This document shows, piece by piece, positions 1 through 12,355 of a stretch of 64,000 nt of DNA. A program made the position numbers and the translations under genes. Numbering within the stretch: position 1 is the first letter of the stretch; each line of letters starts with the position of its first letter. The notes under the pieces were generated by a model. It did not search any database and was not told where the DNA came from. It saw nothing but the letters and a program-made list of their open reading frames with translations. The stretch spans positions 1 to 64,000 of the forward strand of contig NW_026570353.1 in assembly GCF_019649055.1 (NCBI RefSeq), read 5' to 3'. This DNA comes from Paramacrobiotus metropolitanus. Taxonomy: Eukaryota > Tardigrada > Eutardigrada > Parachela > Macrobiotidae.

Positions 1-3000
1 TGTCACACAGTTAACACAAGCACTGCCGAGAAAATCTCGCAGAGGTCAGGCTCGAAATTTCTGTAAAAGATAAAAAACGGACAATATTAAAGCGTATGAA
101 TGTTGTCTAAGCGGTTCACCATGTGTGGCTACCTGTTCTGACCAGTTCACCATGCGAATAGCATGACTAGACACATTTATCGGTAGCTGTCCATTCTGTT
201 TCTAAATCTTATTTTAGTTTTCGTTCTTCGTCCGTTCATACGGGACGTACTGATAAAGTTAGGCCTGCGATCTGGTCGCACAGTGAATTGGTGTTTCTCG
301 ATTCTGGTAATCGTAATCACAGCTGCTGCGTGACCTTGCATCCTTTTTCAACCTGAACAGTCCTAAGCTCCCTCGAAGCGCTGAGTAAGCATTTCGAGTA
401 GAGATGCTTTAAGAGCATCGTTTTAATATCGTGTGTGTTTTGCGCTGGTGTTTGGTGCCGTTTGCTGCACAGCTGGGCGCTTACGGTAAAGATCAGCAAC
501 GATCTACTCAAGTACAACGAGAAGGAACTCATTACAAAACTAGAAATTTTTCCGAAATTTGAGACTTGCCAACTATGCAGAAAACTCAACACACGGGACC
601 GAGAGTTTCAAACTTTGTGTAACCTGTACCGGCTGTATTGTACGTAACAATATTACTATACTTGTACAACACTTGCTGAAAGTTTGTTTGTTACTGCAGT
701 CTGCAGCTAATGCTCAAAAGCACAAAACAACCGCAGTGCCTGCTGGTAATAAAAAAGCAGCAGTAACAGACACAATACAACGGCATCAGTAATGTACTCT
801 ACTCATTCAAACCCACCGCATAATATCGTACGGCCAACGGACCTTTATTCAGTTTACAGACTGTACTTTTGAGTGTTTGTGAGAGTTATACTGGCTATCT
901 CAAAATTATTTATCTGGCTGTGTTCGGTCATAGGATGTAAGTCTTAAAACTGGCGTACCTGGCGAAAATTTATGAGCATTGAAAGGACTATCAAAGAGCC
1001 ATACAAACAAATACATCTTCATCTGAGTGTTTTGATTGAGCGAAGCTCGTCAATGCTCGTACCGCTCTTATCATCTTAGAGGACGTAATATGGGACAGTT
1101 GCTAACAACGTCATCAGTGCGCTTCCGTAATAACCAGCAGACCGATAGACAGACATTTGTCTAATATTTTTGAGTTAAAGGACCTAAACGCTGCGCTTCG
1201 GTCATTACTTACAGCACTACCCAATAAATCTCGATAACAAATTGCACAAACTGAGCGAAAAGGTGAAACGGCCACAACAACAACTTTATCGCTATAGAAA
1301 GAATTTGTCCTGTTTGACTATTTTCATTCCAACTTGGCAACAACCGTTGCCCAGTAGACGATTTGCAATATGTGACAACTTTCAAGGCCTCTTTAGTGGT
1401 AGACTTCTGTACATCATGTACAGAAGTTGCTGTCCCATAATTATACAGTATATGATGATAAATCATGTGTACATGGGATAGCAACTTCGTTTCAAGCCTC
1501 GTATTGTCGCGAGCAGTACTCTGTATCCTATAATCTCCCGTACCGCATTCCGGTATTTGTACGCTGTATTCTCTCTGTTGGCGTTCATTAAAATCTTTAA
1601 CTGGATTGTTTCTGGGAGCTGGAGCATCTATTTGTTTTATACATGCTGGAAACGGTGACAAGAATCTGCTGACAGAAAGAAACGGTGACAAAAAGATTTT
1701 ATCTGCCTGCTTCATCTTTGAAAAGGTTGATTTATGTTTATAATTACATATAACTTTCCCAACGCTCCTTGCTGATCTTCGCACATATTAATAAAAAGGT
1801 GGAAATTCGAGGTAACAGTCACAAAAGGCACAGCCACAGTCCTTCCCCCGATGGAAGGACCTAAACGCACTTTATTTTGATCACTACTGTGTGCAAGAGC
1901 CACAACCGTTTATTCGAACAGCTTCTAATGATAAAGGAACACATGATTTCTGGATGAACATGCGGACTTCGATGTTATGGTTGACGGGAAAACGCCCAAG
2001 CTCATGACAACAGCCCGGCTGGAACTGCATACTGATTCCTTTGTACCTGCAATTTCAGCGCAATTATTTTAAATATCCTGAGTTAGTGAGATATTTCCTG
2101 CTTTTAAACAGCCAAACGCCTCACATAATGTGCTTATTCGACGTTTTTGTTATGTAAAAATCGTAACTGTAGTAAATGCAGCTCATGCGAAATGTTCCAA
2201 AATCAAGTATGCTTGGTGGTCTCTTAGAGGCGACATTGGGAAAGCCGACAAGTACCACAACACTGTACGTGGAGTTACAGTAGAATTTGTATTTTTGAAC
2301 GAAGAGAAGGGAGCTGGGTTTGGGTAAGTCAGTCTGAAAAGATGCCACATAGAGTAGCGAATTTCTACCTGAATGGTACTGAAACCGGCGCACTGTCCAC
2401 GAACAACTACCTCTATTGTTTTCGACAGTTGGCGAAAGAGGTGAATTCCGAATATCTATATGACTTCATTGTCGCGACAAATTTTTAATGTGTATGTTTA
2501 ATCATGTGTTTGCTTAAAAATCATTGAGGTAAAAAGCAACGCTGCATTTTCTGGGAGTTCCCAAGTTCCTTAGGTTTCAGGTGCCAACGAACTATTGTCA
2601 ATGGGATTTAATTTAGTTGCCTAATGCGTGGGCGACGCAGCAGGTTATACTGGTGGAAGGTGTTACTTTTGGTCGCATCACCAGAGTTTTTCAACGGTAA
2701 TTTGTCTACGCTTGTTTAACAGATGTTGCTGAACAACGGAGAGGGCGTGAAGCCGTGAGCGCTTTTATGCATAAAAATATTTACCAGGAATGTTGCAAAT
2801 GCATACTATGTATCATTATTATCGCACTTAAGCAATACTCATGCCAAGGCTGTGGATTTTTGTTTTTCTGAAAGTCTAACTGTGCGAATAGTAATGGATG
2901 TTTCAAGTATGTATGTCGAGACTCCAGAATCGACTCAAGAATCCGCCGATTTGGCTGTATAAACGGTGTACAATACTGTACTGTAGACGTACATGTAACA

Positions 3001-3916
3001 TTGCGACTGCTACTCGTAAAAATGTCTTTAGCAATACGAGTACTGCTTACCTCTGTATGTTTGACAAAAGTCTGATATCGTGGTAGCCTTTCTGCCTTTA
3101 TCTCCATAACATTTTAAGGAATATCGACATTAACATTGGTTAAACTCAAAATTACGCAGTTTTACCATTTCAACACATAATACACTTAAATTTGCTGCGC
3201 CGTTACAGAGCACAGTGCACACTACACACAGTTACAGAGCACACTACAGAGCACAGTGGGAAAAAATAATCAGTTATTTAAACATCGAATTTTACAAGAC
3301 GGCTACATGTCTGAACTTAATTACTGCCTACCACCTCGAGGAGACTTTTTCCTACATAAGCAAATAAAACCAATAAATTTGGAAGACAAAATTTTTTGTC
3401 TATACATCAGCTTTTCATGTATCCGTGAACACAAAAAAGTCCGTGTTAATCCCGATTTAGGAGTGCCGTGGGTAATTAAAGTACAGCAAACCCGCCTGAT
3501 TCTTCAGTGAGCAATTCATCCTTTTGACATCGTGATGGAGTATGCTTTTCGCTTTTCCTGGCTGTCCAGGCTGCAACGCATATAAATTCCATGTAATTAA
3601 GAATGCCAGACATGTAGAAAAATTTCAGTTAAGTTTTTTACATGGTAACGAAGGAACATTATTTGCCAACAGCACTGCCGATCTGTCAACGTACACAAGT
3701 GCCACCATACAATACCTGTACCACGTATAACTTACAAGTAATTTTGCTAATATTAGCACCTTAGCGCACTTGTAGCTAACTGTAATACGGAATATGACTG
3801 GTTCACTATGTACTCGTAATATGGACAAATCAGAACATGAAATGTTAGTCAGAAAACGGTACTGCCTACAGCATACCGATATCGGACGGTATTAAGTTCG
3901 TTATCATCACACATAC
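1..3916. other. Region with no gene recognised
   Basis: No open frame here shows a recognisable domain or a splice-consistent pattern. Open frames are short (at most about 190 codons) and several begin at non-ATG codons. The downstream exons of the minus-strand gene at 3917-5005 should lie in the upper part of this stretch, because its last identified exon ends at a GT donor. One weak candidate is an exon near 3735-3785 on the minus strand, but the phase could not be fixed. Confidence 0.4.
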
Positions 3917-5005
3917 CATAAAATACCATGTCCCAGCAGTTTTGTTCCAGTCGCGAACGATGCTGCGGACAAGGATTTCATCGTAAACCTCACGGTTGGG
4001 CTTGTCATACCCAGTGTACTTCGCTGACATTCGCTTCGTTGGCATCGTCAGATCCTCATCAAACGTTCCATTGCTGAATTTTTCTTCGAAACTGCAGGAT
4101 AAAATTTATTCATTTAGAGCAACATGGCATTCGCAAACCGCTAACTAAAAGCAATTGCTGCCCAGCCCATACAAAAGCATATCTTTCCAGTAATTGCGGT
4201 ACTACGTACTTGGTATAGCTATTTCGATTTTTCTGGCATTCGGACCGTTTTGAGTTTACACTTTCACATTCTGTCCAGTCGCTACAGCTACGCTGATTAC
4301 AATTATGTACTCATAATTTCTTACATCTTCTCCTTGAACTCTTTAATGAAGTCATCCAGCGCTAACTGCTTCTGCCCACCACATAAAAAGAACACATCCA
4401 CTCGTGGACCAATCCCGTGCTGCTTCAGGAGCTTGAACTGGTATGCTCCACGAATCCCATACTTTTTCATCGCAGACATAAGCGACTCATCGTTACAGTC
4501 AACTGCAATAAAAGTCAATCAACGGTTTTCCGTTTTATGTTTATCCAGTACAACGTCACGAAGATGCAATTTGCTTTTACCACAAAACGCGCTATTATGC
4601 ACCAGTTCAGTAAGCTTATACAGTAACTTATCATGATCGAACTAGTAATAAACGCAATGAAGGTACGCCTCTGCTTTGGAGTTTTAGTCATGAAAAATGA
4701 ACAAGCGAAGAAATTCTACAACGATTAATAAAAAACCATGGAGTGACAGGCAGTTCTAAATTTTAGAACACTTACACATCTTATAGTCCCTCAGAACGAA
4801 GAGCCTCAAAAAATAATTCCAGTTGAACGGCCCATCCAGAATTCGGTAAGGTGGAACTAGCAGTTCATAGTCCACTGCTCTCTGCGATCAAATCACAATA
4901 AATTCAGTAACCTGTGCAGCCATACACGTTCGGGAATTGAATGTTTTGATTTTCACGGCGCAGTCATACATCAGAATCCTTTGATGATGTGGCTTTCGTG
5001 GACAT
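3917..5005 (-). CDS. Unrecognised gene, four exons identified (3' end unresolved)
   Basis: Exons on the minus strand: 4970-5005 (ATG in an A-rich context, MSTKATSSKDSD), 4776-4881, 4325-4502 and 3917-4091. All donors and acceptors fit GT-AG, and the phases join without a stop (0, then 1, then 2, then 0). The second donor is a perfect GTAAGT. The product would begin with about 163 residues. Recognisable stretches are VDYELLVPPYRILDGPFNW in exon 2, MKKYGIRGAYQFKLLKQHG in exon 3 and MSAKYTGYDKPNREVYDEIL in exon 4. The strand-helix pattern of exon 3 faintly recalls a thioredoxin-like fold, but there is no CxxC, so no function is claimed. An alternative first exon reading to 5136 would give a hydrophobic leader but starts only at GTG. 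The last exon ends at a GT donor, so at least one more exon is expected below 3917. Confidence 0.5.
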
Positions 5006-5662
5006 TTTCGGCTGATTTGGCTGCGATAATCAGTTCTGGGTCCGGCGCAAAAGTGTAAGACAGCAGGCAAATTACACAATAGCCAGACACTCAGAAATCG
5101 TAACCGCCGCGTAGGACAGAATTGCAGATGGAGCACGGAATTTCCGAAATCATAAAAAGCGAAACTATATAAGCAGAAAAGTGTCTGAAAATTCCAGCTC
5201 TGAAAGTTTTGCGAAAGACAGAAGGAAAGATGAAAAAAGACTTTTCCGGCCGGGAGGGCCCCGTCTGCTTAAAGATATGGAACCAGCCAATAGTGTTTGT
5301 CTGACCACTGTGACGCACATGCTGCTATAATGTACTCTATATTCTATATTGTGCTAATGTCAGGGAGGTGGTGTACTTCTACTTTTTTGGTAAAAGATTA
5401 TGTCAGATTTAAACAGAAAACACAAACTGAAACACTCTTTCTTGCTCACTGGATGCATACAAAAAACCAGCCAACCATTCAAGAAAACGAGGCTACAAAT
5501 GCAGAACAGGAACGAAAACGATGTTTCCATCGCAAACCCAAAACATCTAACACTCGGTTTTGTGTTTTGGACGCCCATAGGATTTAGTTAACACTTAGTT
5601 CATCATCCACTATTTCGTTTTCTTTGCGGTACATTCGCGTTTCTAATGTTCACTTCAGGCAC
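5006..5662. other. Intergenic region
   Basis: No coding evidence. A TATATAAG-like sequence at about 5166-5173 reads as a TATA-like box on either strand and lies about 160 bp upstream of the minus-strand ATG at 5005, so it could serve that gene. This is an inference from position only. Confidence 0.3.
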
Positions 5663-6391
5663 TGCTCGACAGCGAAATAAATGACTTGTCATGTTCCTCC
5701 GCAGACAGTGCGTCGCGCTGCAGAACGCCTTCCAACGCTTCCGGAGAGATGTCAGCAAATTCATCCGATTGCAGAACTGCATCAGCGTTTGTATCCACGA
5801 AAGTAAGGCATTTCTCCACGATACTGTCAGCGTGCCAACTCACGGCCTGCAGACACAAAAAAACATCCTTAGTGTTCGTAACTGCTGCCTGATAGCCATT
5901 TCAAAAAAGAAGGCAACCTTGCCTGTAGCCAAGTGGCCAAACAGTTCTCGGCATTTAAACAGCTCCAGATGAAGGCAGAGCAAATCCGTATCAGCTTCGG
6001 CAGATCGTACTTGTCGGCACAACTCATGGTGGCGAAAACGTTGTCCGCTGTGAGATGATCAACCGCGTCCGTTTACATGAAACTGCAAGACAGTGAACAT
6101 GATCAACAATCGTCATTCTGTAAACCTTGCTCAAACTTTAACCTGTTCTGGAATGTGAGGTGTGCGTAAACTGTAAAAAACTGTAAAACAGTGCGATGGC
6201 CGAGCAGTTTCTGATTTCTGAAGCATATAAGCAGCAAAACATACAGCAAAAACCTCGAGTCAGCGTACCTGAGCATATTGGCAAATGCGTCTGTGTGGAC
6301 ATTTGGAATCTCGATGGCACTGCCGCACTTTTCTGGCAGGCTTCCGAAGAACATCGCGCGGAACATAGCGCTCCGACCGCTTAGGTTTGGT
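5663..6391 (-). pseudogene. Truncated tandem duplicate of a BTB-BACK gene (exons 2-4)
   Basis: Three exons (6269-6391, 5923-6082, 5663-5846) match exons 2-4 of the neighbouring gene at 6530-8208 almost base for base, introns included. Only the middle of the gene was duplicated; no exon 1, 5 or 6 is present. The BTB core motif FRAMFFGSLPEKCGSAIEIP is intact in exon 2. Exon 3 starts with FM followed by TAA where the parent has a TAC tyrosine codon, a nonsense change. Exon 4 has a 5-base insertion near its end (about 5683-5690) that shifts the frame after the motif LQRDALSAEEHD. The exon 3 donor is GC (CAG/GCAAGG), shared with the parent. A dead, partial copy. Confidence 0.8.
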
Positions 6392-6529
6392 CTACACACA
6401 TTTGTACATGCGCTCCCTCCCTTTTAACCGAAACAGTTAATCCGACAAACGCGGGCCGCGGCTCTCGAGGCAGGCATGTGAAAAGATCACAACTACACTG
6501 TAAGAAATTTTTACGCAACTAATATCTGG

Positions 6530-8208
6530 CTAGAACAGCCATTTCCGATTGGTTCTCTTCCATGACTTTGCATACGCCTCATGGATCTTCAAATCAACCA
6601 TTCCAACCGTCCGATCTCCGTTCAAGCTGATGCGATGCAGTCCATTTTCCTCGGCGCTGACGTAATTTCCATAGTCGTTCAAAGAGATGGCAAACACCCG
6701 CAGACCCCTTCGCAAAATCTCCTGAGCAATCACCTCGTCACGTGTTGCAGTGTCTTCCTCGCCGTCGACCCACCACGTGAACACCACGTGCTTCTGATGG
6801 ACCCCGGTGATTCTAGCTGGAGCCCAAAAGTCAGTGTCCTCAACTTCCACAAACACGTAGTCTCCCGCACTCCACACCCTTTGCTGGTTCCTTCGGGGCT
6901 CCGTGGAAAACACAACTGCCGGCTTCACTGTGGCATTCTGGAATACGAGCAAACTCAACAATTCCGAATCCGTCAGAAGGCCGCTCTGCTGTGAAGCACC
7001 ACTGAAAAGTTAGACAAGAAAGCCAAAACAAACAAAACTCTAGTATAATTCTACTGTCTGATGTCCACGAAACTTGGTGGGGCCGTTGGCCAGTTCGGTG
7101 TTGGTAAGAAGCGGAATCGGACAAGGAATAACGCGGCGCCCAGCATCTGACGCCGGTTAGCGCCCGAAGCGTCGATACCGTTCCGTGTGCAGGCCGCTGT
7201 CGCCCATCTACAACATCGTGTGTTACACTAAAGTCTTCGAGTTTTCTTAACACTTCACGCACCGCTCGACAGCGAGATAAATGTCGTGTTCCTCCGCAGA
7301 CAATGTGTCGCGCTGCAAAATGGTTTCCAACGCTTCCGGAGAGATGTCAGCAAATTCATCCGACTGCAGAACTGCTCAGCGTTCGTATCCACGAAAGTAA
7401 GGCATTTCTCCACGATACTGTCAGCGTGCCAACTCACGGCCTGCAGACACAAAAAAACATCCTTAGTGTTCGTAACTGCTGCCTGATAGCCATTTCAAAA
7501 AAGAAGGCAACCTTGCCTGTAGCCAAGTGGCCAAACAGTTCTCGGCATTTAAACAGCTCCAGATGAAGGCAGAGCAAATCCGTATCAGCTTCGGCAGATC
7601 GTACTTGTCGGCACAACTCATGGTGGCCGAAACGTTGTCCGCTGTGAGATGATCAACCGCGTCCGTGTACATGAAACTGCAAGACAGTGAAAATGATCAG
7701 CATTCCGTAAACCTGGCTGAAGGTTTGATCTATTCTAGAATGTGAGGTGTACATAAAGTGTAAAGCAGTGCGATGACAGTGCACATTGTGAAGCGTATCA
7801 GTAGCGAAACGGTAAAACCACGTGTCAGCGTACCTGAGCAGATTGGCACATGCGTGTGTGTGGACATCTGGAATCTCGATGGCATTGCCGCACTTTTCTG
7901 GCAGGCTTCCGAAGAACATCGTGCGGAACACAGCGCTCCGACAGCTTAGGATGAGTCTACACACATTTGTCTACACACATTTGTCCTCGCAACGTTTATA
8001 GACAGTCTCGGGACAAGCGGCCGTCTTACTTTTGTGCGGGAAATGACTGAATTTTCCCAAAGTCGCGACCCACTGTGAAGCACACATCGCTAAGTCCTCC
8101 GCTCGCTAACGTTCGCTTCATCAAGTTAATACTTTCATCGGCGTCACTGTCCACCTTTCGTTTCTTAGTACCCTTAGAAGAAGTTGCATTCGTCGACATG
8201 GCAGGCAT
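6530..8208 (-). pseudogene. BTB-BACK protein with C-terminal Tudor/agenet-like domain, frame damaged
   Basis: Six exons: 8030-8208 (ATG at 8208), 7834-7956, 7517-7676, 7263-7440, about 7073-7207 and 6530-6985. Exons 1-3 encode a BTB/POZ domain (LSDVCFTVGRDF, FRTMFFGSLPEKCG, SCADKYDLPKL). Exons 4-5 encode a BACK domain like that of BTBD1/2/3/6, proteins known to recruit substrates to CUL3. Exon 6 begins SGLLTDSELLSLLVFQNA and, where those proteins carry a PHR domain, has GDYVFVEVEDTDFWAPARI, which looks Tudor/agenet-like (inference). Compared with intact paralogues, exon 4 has lost one base near 7370 and exon 5 one base near 7127, and the exon 5 donor seems to have lost a G near 7073. All three are single-base losses, two next to short homopolymers, so assembly error is an alternative to real decay. 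Exon 3 uses a GC donor. Confidence 0.75.
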
Positions 8209-8769
8209 GTAATATCATCGATATCTCAAACAAATGCAGAAAATATACGAAGATAGATGGAAACCAAATTGCAGATACTTTTACTTTACCGACAAAAGCA
8301 GAACCATAAAAATGAGAAGCAAGCTGTAAGCTGTAAGGTTGCAACGAACGAGTTTAAAAACCGACTCGAAAGCCAAGTAGAAGCCGCGCCACTATCTGGA
8401 TTTCAGAAGGTTAGTCAGCCGCCCAGAGGTGGTGCCATGGAGAACATTTTTAATTAGCACATGGCCCATGGGTTCTTGAAAATACATAGTGCGTAATGCG
8501 TAATGCGTGCGTAGTGCGTTAGTTGTACATAGTGCGTAATGTTCGTATTCTTAATTTAATTTCACTTTTTCTCTTTCTGAAGTGTTCCTGCTTCGAAGTG
8601 CTTTCCAGTTCGAAGTTGTTATCTTCTAATAAGCTGTGTGGTTCTCCACTTACTCTCCTTGTCAATCCTGTTGGCCAGTTAGCCATACCCCGACTGCCAC
8701 AACGTTGTTTGATCAGAGACGACTACTCTCTTACTGTTGCCACTAGTTACTGCTGGCGTTGGCATCAAA
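8209..8769. promoter_or_regulatory. Divergent intergenic region between two BTB genes
   Basis: This 560-bp gap separates the start of the minus-strand BTB gene (8208) from the start of the plus-strand one (8770), so both promoters should lie here. It contains a degenerate short repeat built on GTGCGTAATGC at about 8490-8545. No core promoter motif was recognised with confidence. Confidence 0.35.
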
Positions 8770-10949
8770 ATGAATCCTGAATCGCGGACGGTTACCCTAC
8801 AGGACGAACCTGCCTCCAGCGTCCTCGGACGCCTGAAAGAGACTTTAAGCAGCGGAGAATTTAGTGATGGGCAGTTCGCCGTTGGACGCCAGTTTTGTCC
8901 AGTGAAGATCTTCCAAGCTCACACGTAATGCTTCCCCTCGCAATGACTCGTTGATGGGGATGGATTTAGAACCGAGCTGGTACGACTTCCATTCTTTTCT
9001 TGCTTTATTCTAGATACATTCTGAGTAAGCGCAGCCCCGTATTCGGAGCGATGTTTTTTGGCAGTTTGCCCGAACGCTGCGACGGTCCCATCGAGATCGC
9101 GGATTTTATCCCCGAAGCATTTGCCAATTTGCTCAGGTACGCGCATGATATTCTGACTTTTCGTATTGCACCAGAAAAGCAGTGGGGGTCTCCTCCTGTG
9201 TTGAGTGTGAATTTAAAAATTGCCAGTTGAGCCATTTTCAAATCCAACACGATTTCCGCGTACGCACGGTGATAAATTTTTTGAACTGCACAATCCATCA
9301 ATTTCACATTGAAGTGCAAAGTGCCTGGTTTGCAGTTACATGTACACGGACACAGCGGAGAACCTGAACGCAGTCAACGTTTTCCACACGATGAACTGCG
9401 CAGACAAGTACGACTTTGCGCCGTTGGTACAGGTGTGTCTGGAGATGATCTACAGCCAGTTGAGCATCGACAACTGCTTATCCGTTTTGGAACAGGTGCG
9501 ATTTCTGAAACTCTAAGGTGCTAACTGCTAACTAGACTTCTGAGCTATACCGAATATGAGGAGTAAATTGCAGGCGCTTCACTGGCTTGCTGACGGTATC
9601 GTGGAGAAGTGTTTTAATTTTCTGGATAAGGAGAGTCTGGTGGTTTTGCAATCGCCAACATTTGCTGCCATCAGTAAGGACCTGCTGAAGACAATTTTGC
9701 TGCGCGAAACCTTGTCCGCTGAGGAGTGTGACATTTATTTGGCTGTTGAAAAGTAATTAACTTTGCGATTGCATCCTGATTAGTGACATTCACGCTGCGG
9801 GAGTTTGCCATAAAACTGTGTTGTAACAGATGGGGCCAGGAAGCTTGTTTTCGCGAGGACATGGAACCATCCGCCGCTTACCGGCGAGAGATGCTCGGCT
9901 CCGCGTTGAACCTGCTGCGGTTCCCTCTAATGACCAGCGGGCAACTGGCTGATGGGCCCGCACAGGTGGGCTTCCGTTTCTTGACGCACTTTCATTTTTC
10001 GAGTATAAAAATGGCTATAAAATTTTCTGGGTCTACTCTACGCCTGACTAAGCAGGAACATCAGGTCAAATCGGCAGAAGGCCAATGAAACAGTAGTTGA
10101 CCAATAAAAAATAGTTAGAGGACTTAGAGCGTTATTAAACCGTATGGTGTGCACTGAAGATATGCAACGACTGACCAACGACAACTTCATTGCCCCATTC
10201 AAGAATGGCAGGCATCTGAAGTTAGCATACCATTCTATGGAGAAAATCTGTTTAACATCTGTGGACGCGACCAATTTCGTATCATTACGGGCTGGTTTGC
10301 CAGCCGCCCAGGATGGCATACGCGGGTGAGGCAATCGACTGCCATTAATTTGAACTTGTTGCTTTAATGCGCTGAAAATGCGGGACAATCGTGTAACCTA
10401 CCGTTAATTCGCCCGTACTCGTGACATTTGAAAAATCAGTTTGAAATTATAACTCATGCTTTTATGATTTATCACTCTTGTTGTTTCTTTACGGACAGAG
10501 CGGCCTACTGACCGAATCGGAATTATACCGCTTGTTTGTGTACCAGAATGCCGCAGTCAAACCCGATGTCCCGTTTCCCACACAGCGTCGAACCGGCCAA
10601 ATGAAATGAAATGTTGAGCGCGGGAGATGAAATATTTGTGCAAAGCCCTGTCGCAGAGTACTGGTATGCAGCCAGATTAACCGCGGTGCAGAATGGGTTC
10701 GTCTTGTGCACCTGGTGCTACAGCGGCAGGGAAGGCGTTGAGCGGACTGACAAGGTAGTTCGTGCTCTCGACATCCTGGTAAAAGATCAGCGCGTATGTA
10801 TCGACGCTTTTGGAACCTATGGGAAGTACGTCCGTGTGGAGAAGGATGGACAGCATCGGGTTGATTTGGGCGGAGGGGATCGGTTGGTTGCGTTTGCTGA
10901 ACTGATGATTGCTGATCGTCATGTTGCCGCAGGGAGGGCTGACCGTTAA
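8770..10949 (+). CDS. BTB-BACK protein; C-terminal Tudor-like domain out of frame
   Basis: Six exons: 8770-8924 (ATG MNPESRTVTLQDE), 9014-9136, 9336-9495, 9574-9752, 9830-9965 and 10499 onward. Exon lengths and phases match the intact paralogues. The BTB domain spans exons 1-3 (FGAMFFGSLPERCDGPIEI, MNCADKYDFAPLVQVCLEM) and the BACK domain exons 4-5 (LRFPLMTSGQLADGPAQ, close to the BTBD1/2 consensus). Exon 6 begins SGLLTESELYRLFVYQNAAV, but a run of three AAATG units at about 10599-10613 puts a TGA at 10607-10609. The Tudor-like domain (GDEIFVQSPVAEYWYAARL, 10611-10949) follows in another frame. One or four AAATG units would restore the phase. As read, the protein would be about 287 aa of BTB-BACK alone, which may still be functional because the paralogue at 21881-23413 also lacks the domain. 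Confidence 0.75.
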
Positions 10950-12185
10950 AAAGTACATCAAGAATGATTGGGCCATTGCCTTATCCCATTGATTTGGCCA
11001 TTGCCTTGTTTTAGTTTGCAACTGCGACGGCATGTGCATGCCTGTGAAGAAAAGTTTGGATTCTTTACCTTCTTTTTCTGTCTCTGTCAGTGGTTGTTTG
11101 TGGTTCAGCTGTCACTGTCGGCATTCGTGGTTTAAACAAAATTTTCGATACACTTTAGTTTACTGCAGTTGAACCAAAGGCATTCGTGTTAATGAAGAAA
11201 TGTTTTTTTTTCGCAACTGATACCTTTATTTCGCGTTATGAGCAACAAAAACGTTTTTCCCCACATTCTACATAAGAAGCTAAAAACACGAGCGAGTTAC
11301 ACAGCAACATCTAGAAACATAGGCGGGCGAATAACAGAAAAGATCTCGCCTAAATTCACCGTCGGTGGTGCGTTTCCTCGCTGAATTTCGATGAAAGAAA
11401 TGTTAGTTGCACGCTAGTGCCAGACTGTGATATCTGCGAAATTGGCGAAATTGTCCGCCGCTGGGAAGTGAAGTCCCGTTATTGTTTGGGAATAACAGCC
11501 ACAGGGCAATGTTTTTGACGGCGAGCAGATTGCGAATTCTGCGCGTGTAGCAGCGTTTGTTATGGGTTCTGATCGCTGGTTGCGGAATCTACGATTCTCA
11601 GCAGTACTGTGCAATGTTTACGTTTACTGCTGAAAGGTACGGCAGAAGGCTTTTCGGGAATTCATTCTCATTCTCACCGAGGTGTTCTCAGCGCTTGTTG
11701 TGTCAGTTGTGAATATTTCGGGAACATGTTCCGGTCTGGAAGAATGGAGTTCAAACAGTGTGATGTACTGACCAAGCAACCAACTGTGTTAATATTATTT
11801 ACTGGTTATTTACGATACGAAGTATTAATGAATCAGTATTATGAATCAGTTCTATGAACAGCCTACAGGCTACAGGTCATGTGTTGTTCCAGTACGTGAC
11901 AAGCAGCAAATCATACAACCACACAATATCTCCAGTGCGGTTCTTCCCCAACAAGTTTGTACAATTCTTTTCGGCGGATTTATCATTTATACGTACAACA
12001 GGAACACAATTCATGCGTGTTGCCGTCTGTGGCTTTGGCCGGACCATGTGCAAAGCCTGTCAGTTCGGAGAGGCCTTTACTTTCTGGACCACAAAGCATA
12101 CGCACTTTCTTGGTGGCTTTTGTCGGAGTGCTGGAATCGCTGACATTATGCTTACGACACGCATCGTGCTTCGTAAAGGCAAAAC
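10950..12185. other. Region with no gene assigned
   Basis: Downstream exons of the split minus-strand gene (last certain exon at 12186-12351) are expected in the upper part. A minus-strand piece near 12060-12130 coding PPRKCVCFVVQK is a weak candidate. The rest shows no domain and no splice-consistent frame. Confidence 0.3.
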
Positions 12186-12351
12186 CTGGAAAGTGAGCTC
12201 CGTCTTTTGCCGAATGTTTTCTTGCGTTATATCAAACAACAAATAATAAACATGCTCTGGAAGACCGACAGCGAGATTGTTTCCGTTTCCAATGGAGACC
12301 TCGGCTCTGTTCTCCCGAACAAAGCGTTCTCCCAAAATCTCTAACATTTCG
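12186..12351 (-). pseudogene. 3' half of a coding exon split by the foldback-like element
   Basis: On the minus strand, an open frame runs from the 11-bp repeat at 12341-12351 through MLEILGERFVRENRAEVSIG and LPEHVYYLLFDITQENI to a possible GT donor after CAG at 12186. The 11-bp repeat codes for E-M-L in this frame. The same repeat at 20445-20455 carries the same frame in the other half-exon (20445-20576), so the two halves read continuously across the target duplication. The product was not recognised. Because 8 kb now separates the halves, the gene is presumably inactive unless the insert is spliced out. Confidence 0.6.
12341..12351 (+). repeat. Left copy of 11-bp target-site duplication
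   Basis: CTAACATTTCG lies directly outside the left palindrome array, and the identical 11 bases in the same orientation lie directly outside the right array at 20445-20455. Flanking bases differ, as expected for a target-site duplication. Confidence 0.7.
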
Positions 12352-12355
12352 AAGT

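Noticed and set aside
1209-1784. 191-codon minus-strand frame
   Set aside because: Low-complexity composition, no domain, no splice partners; likely a chance frame.
4912-5136. Alternative first exon with a signal-peptide-like leader
   Set aside because: It starts at GTG, which is not expected in a nuclear gene; the ATG at 5005 with a GT donor fits exon 2 equally well in phase.
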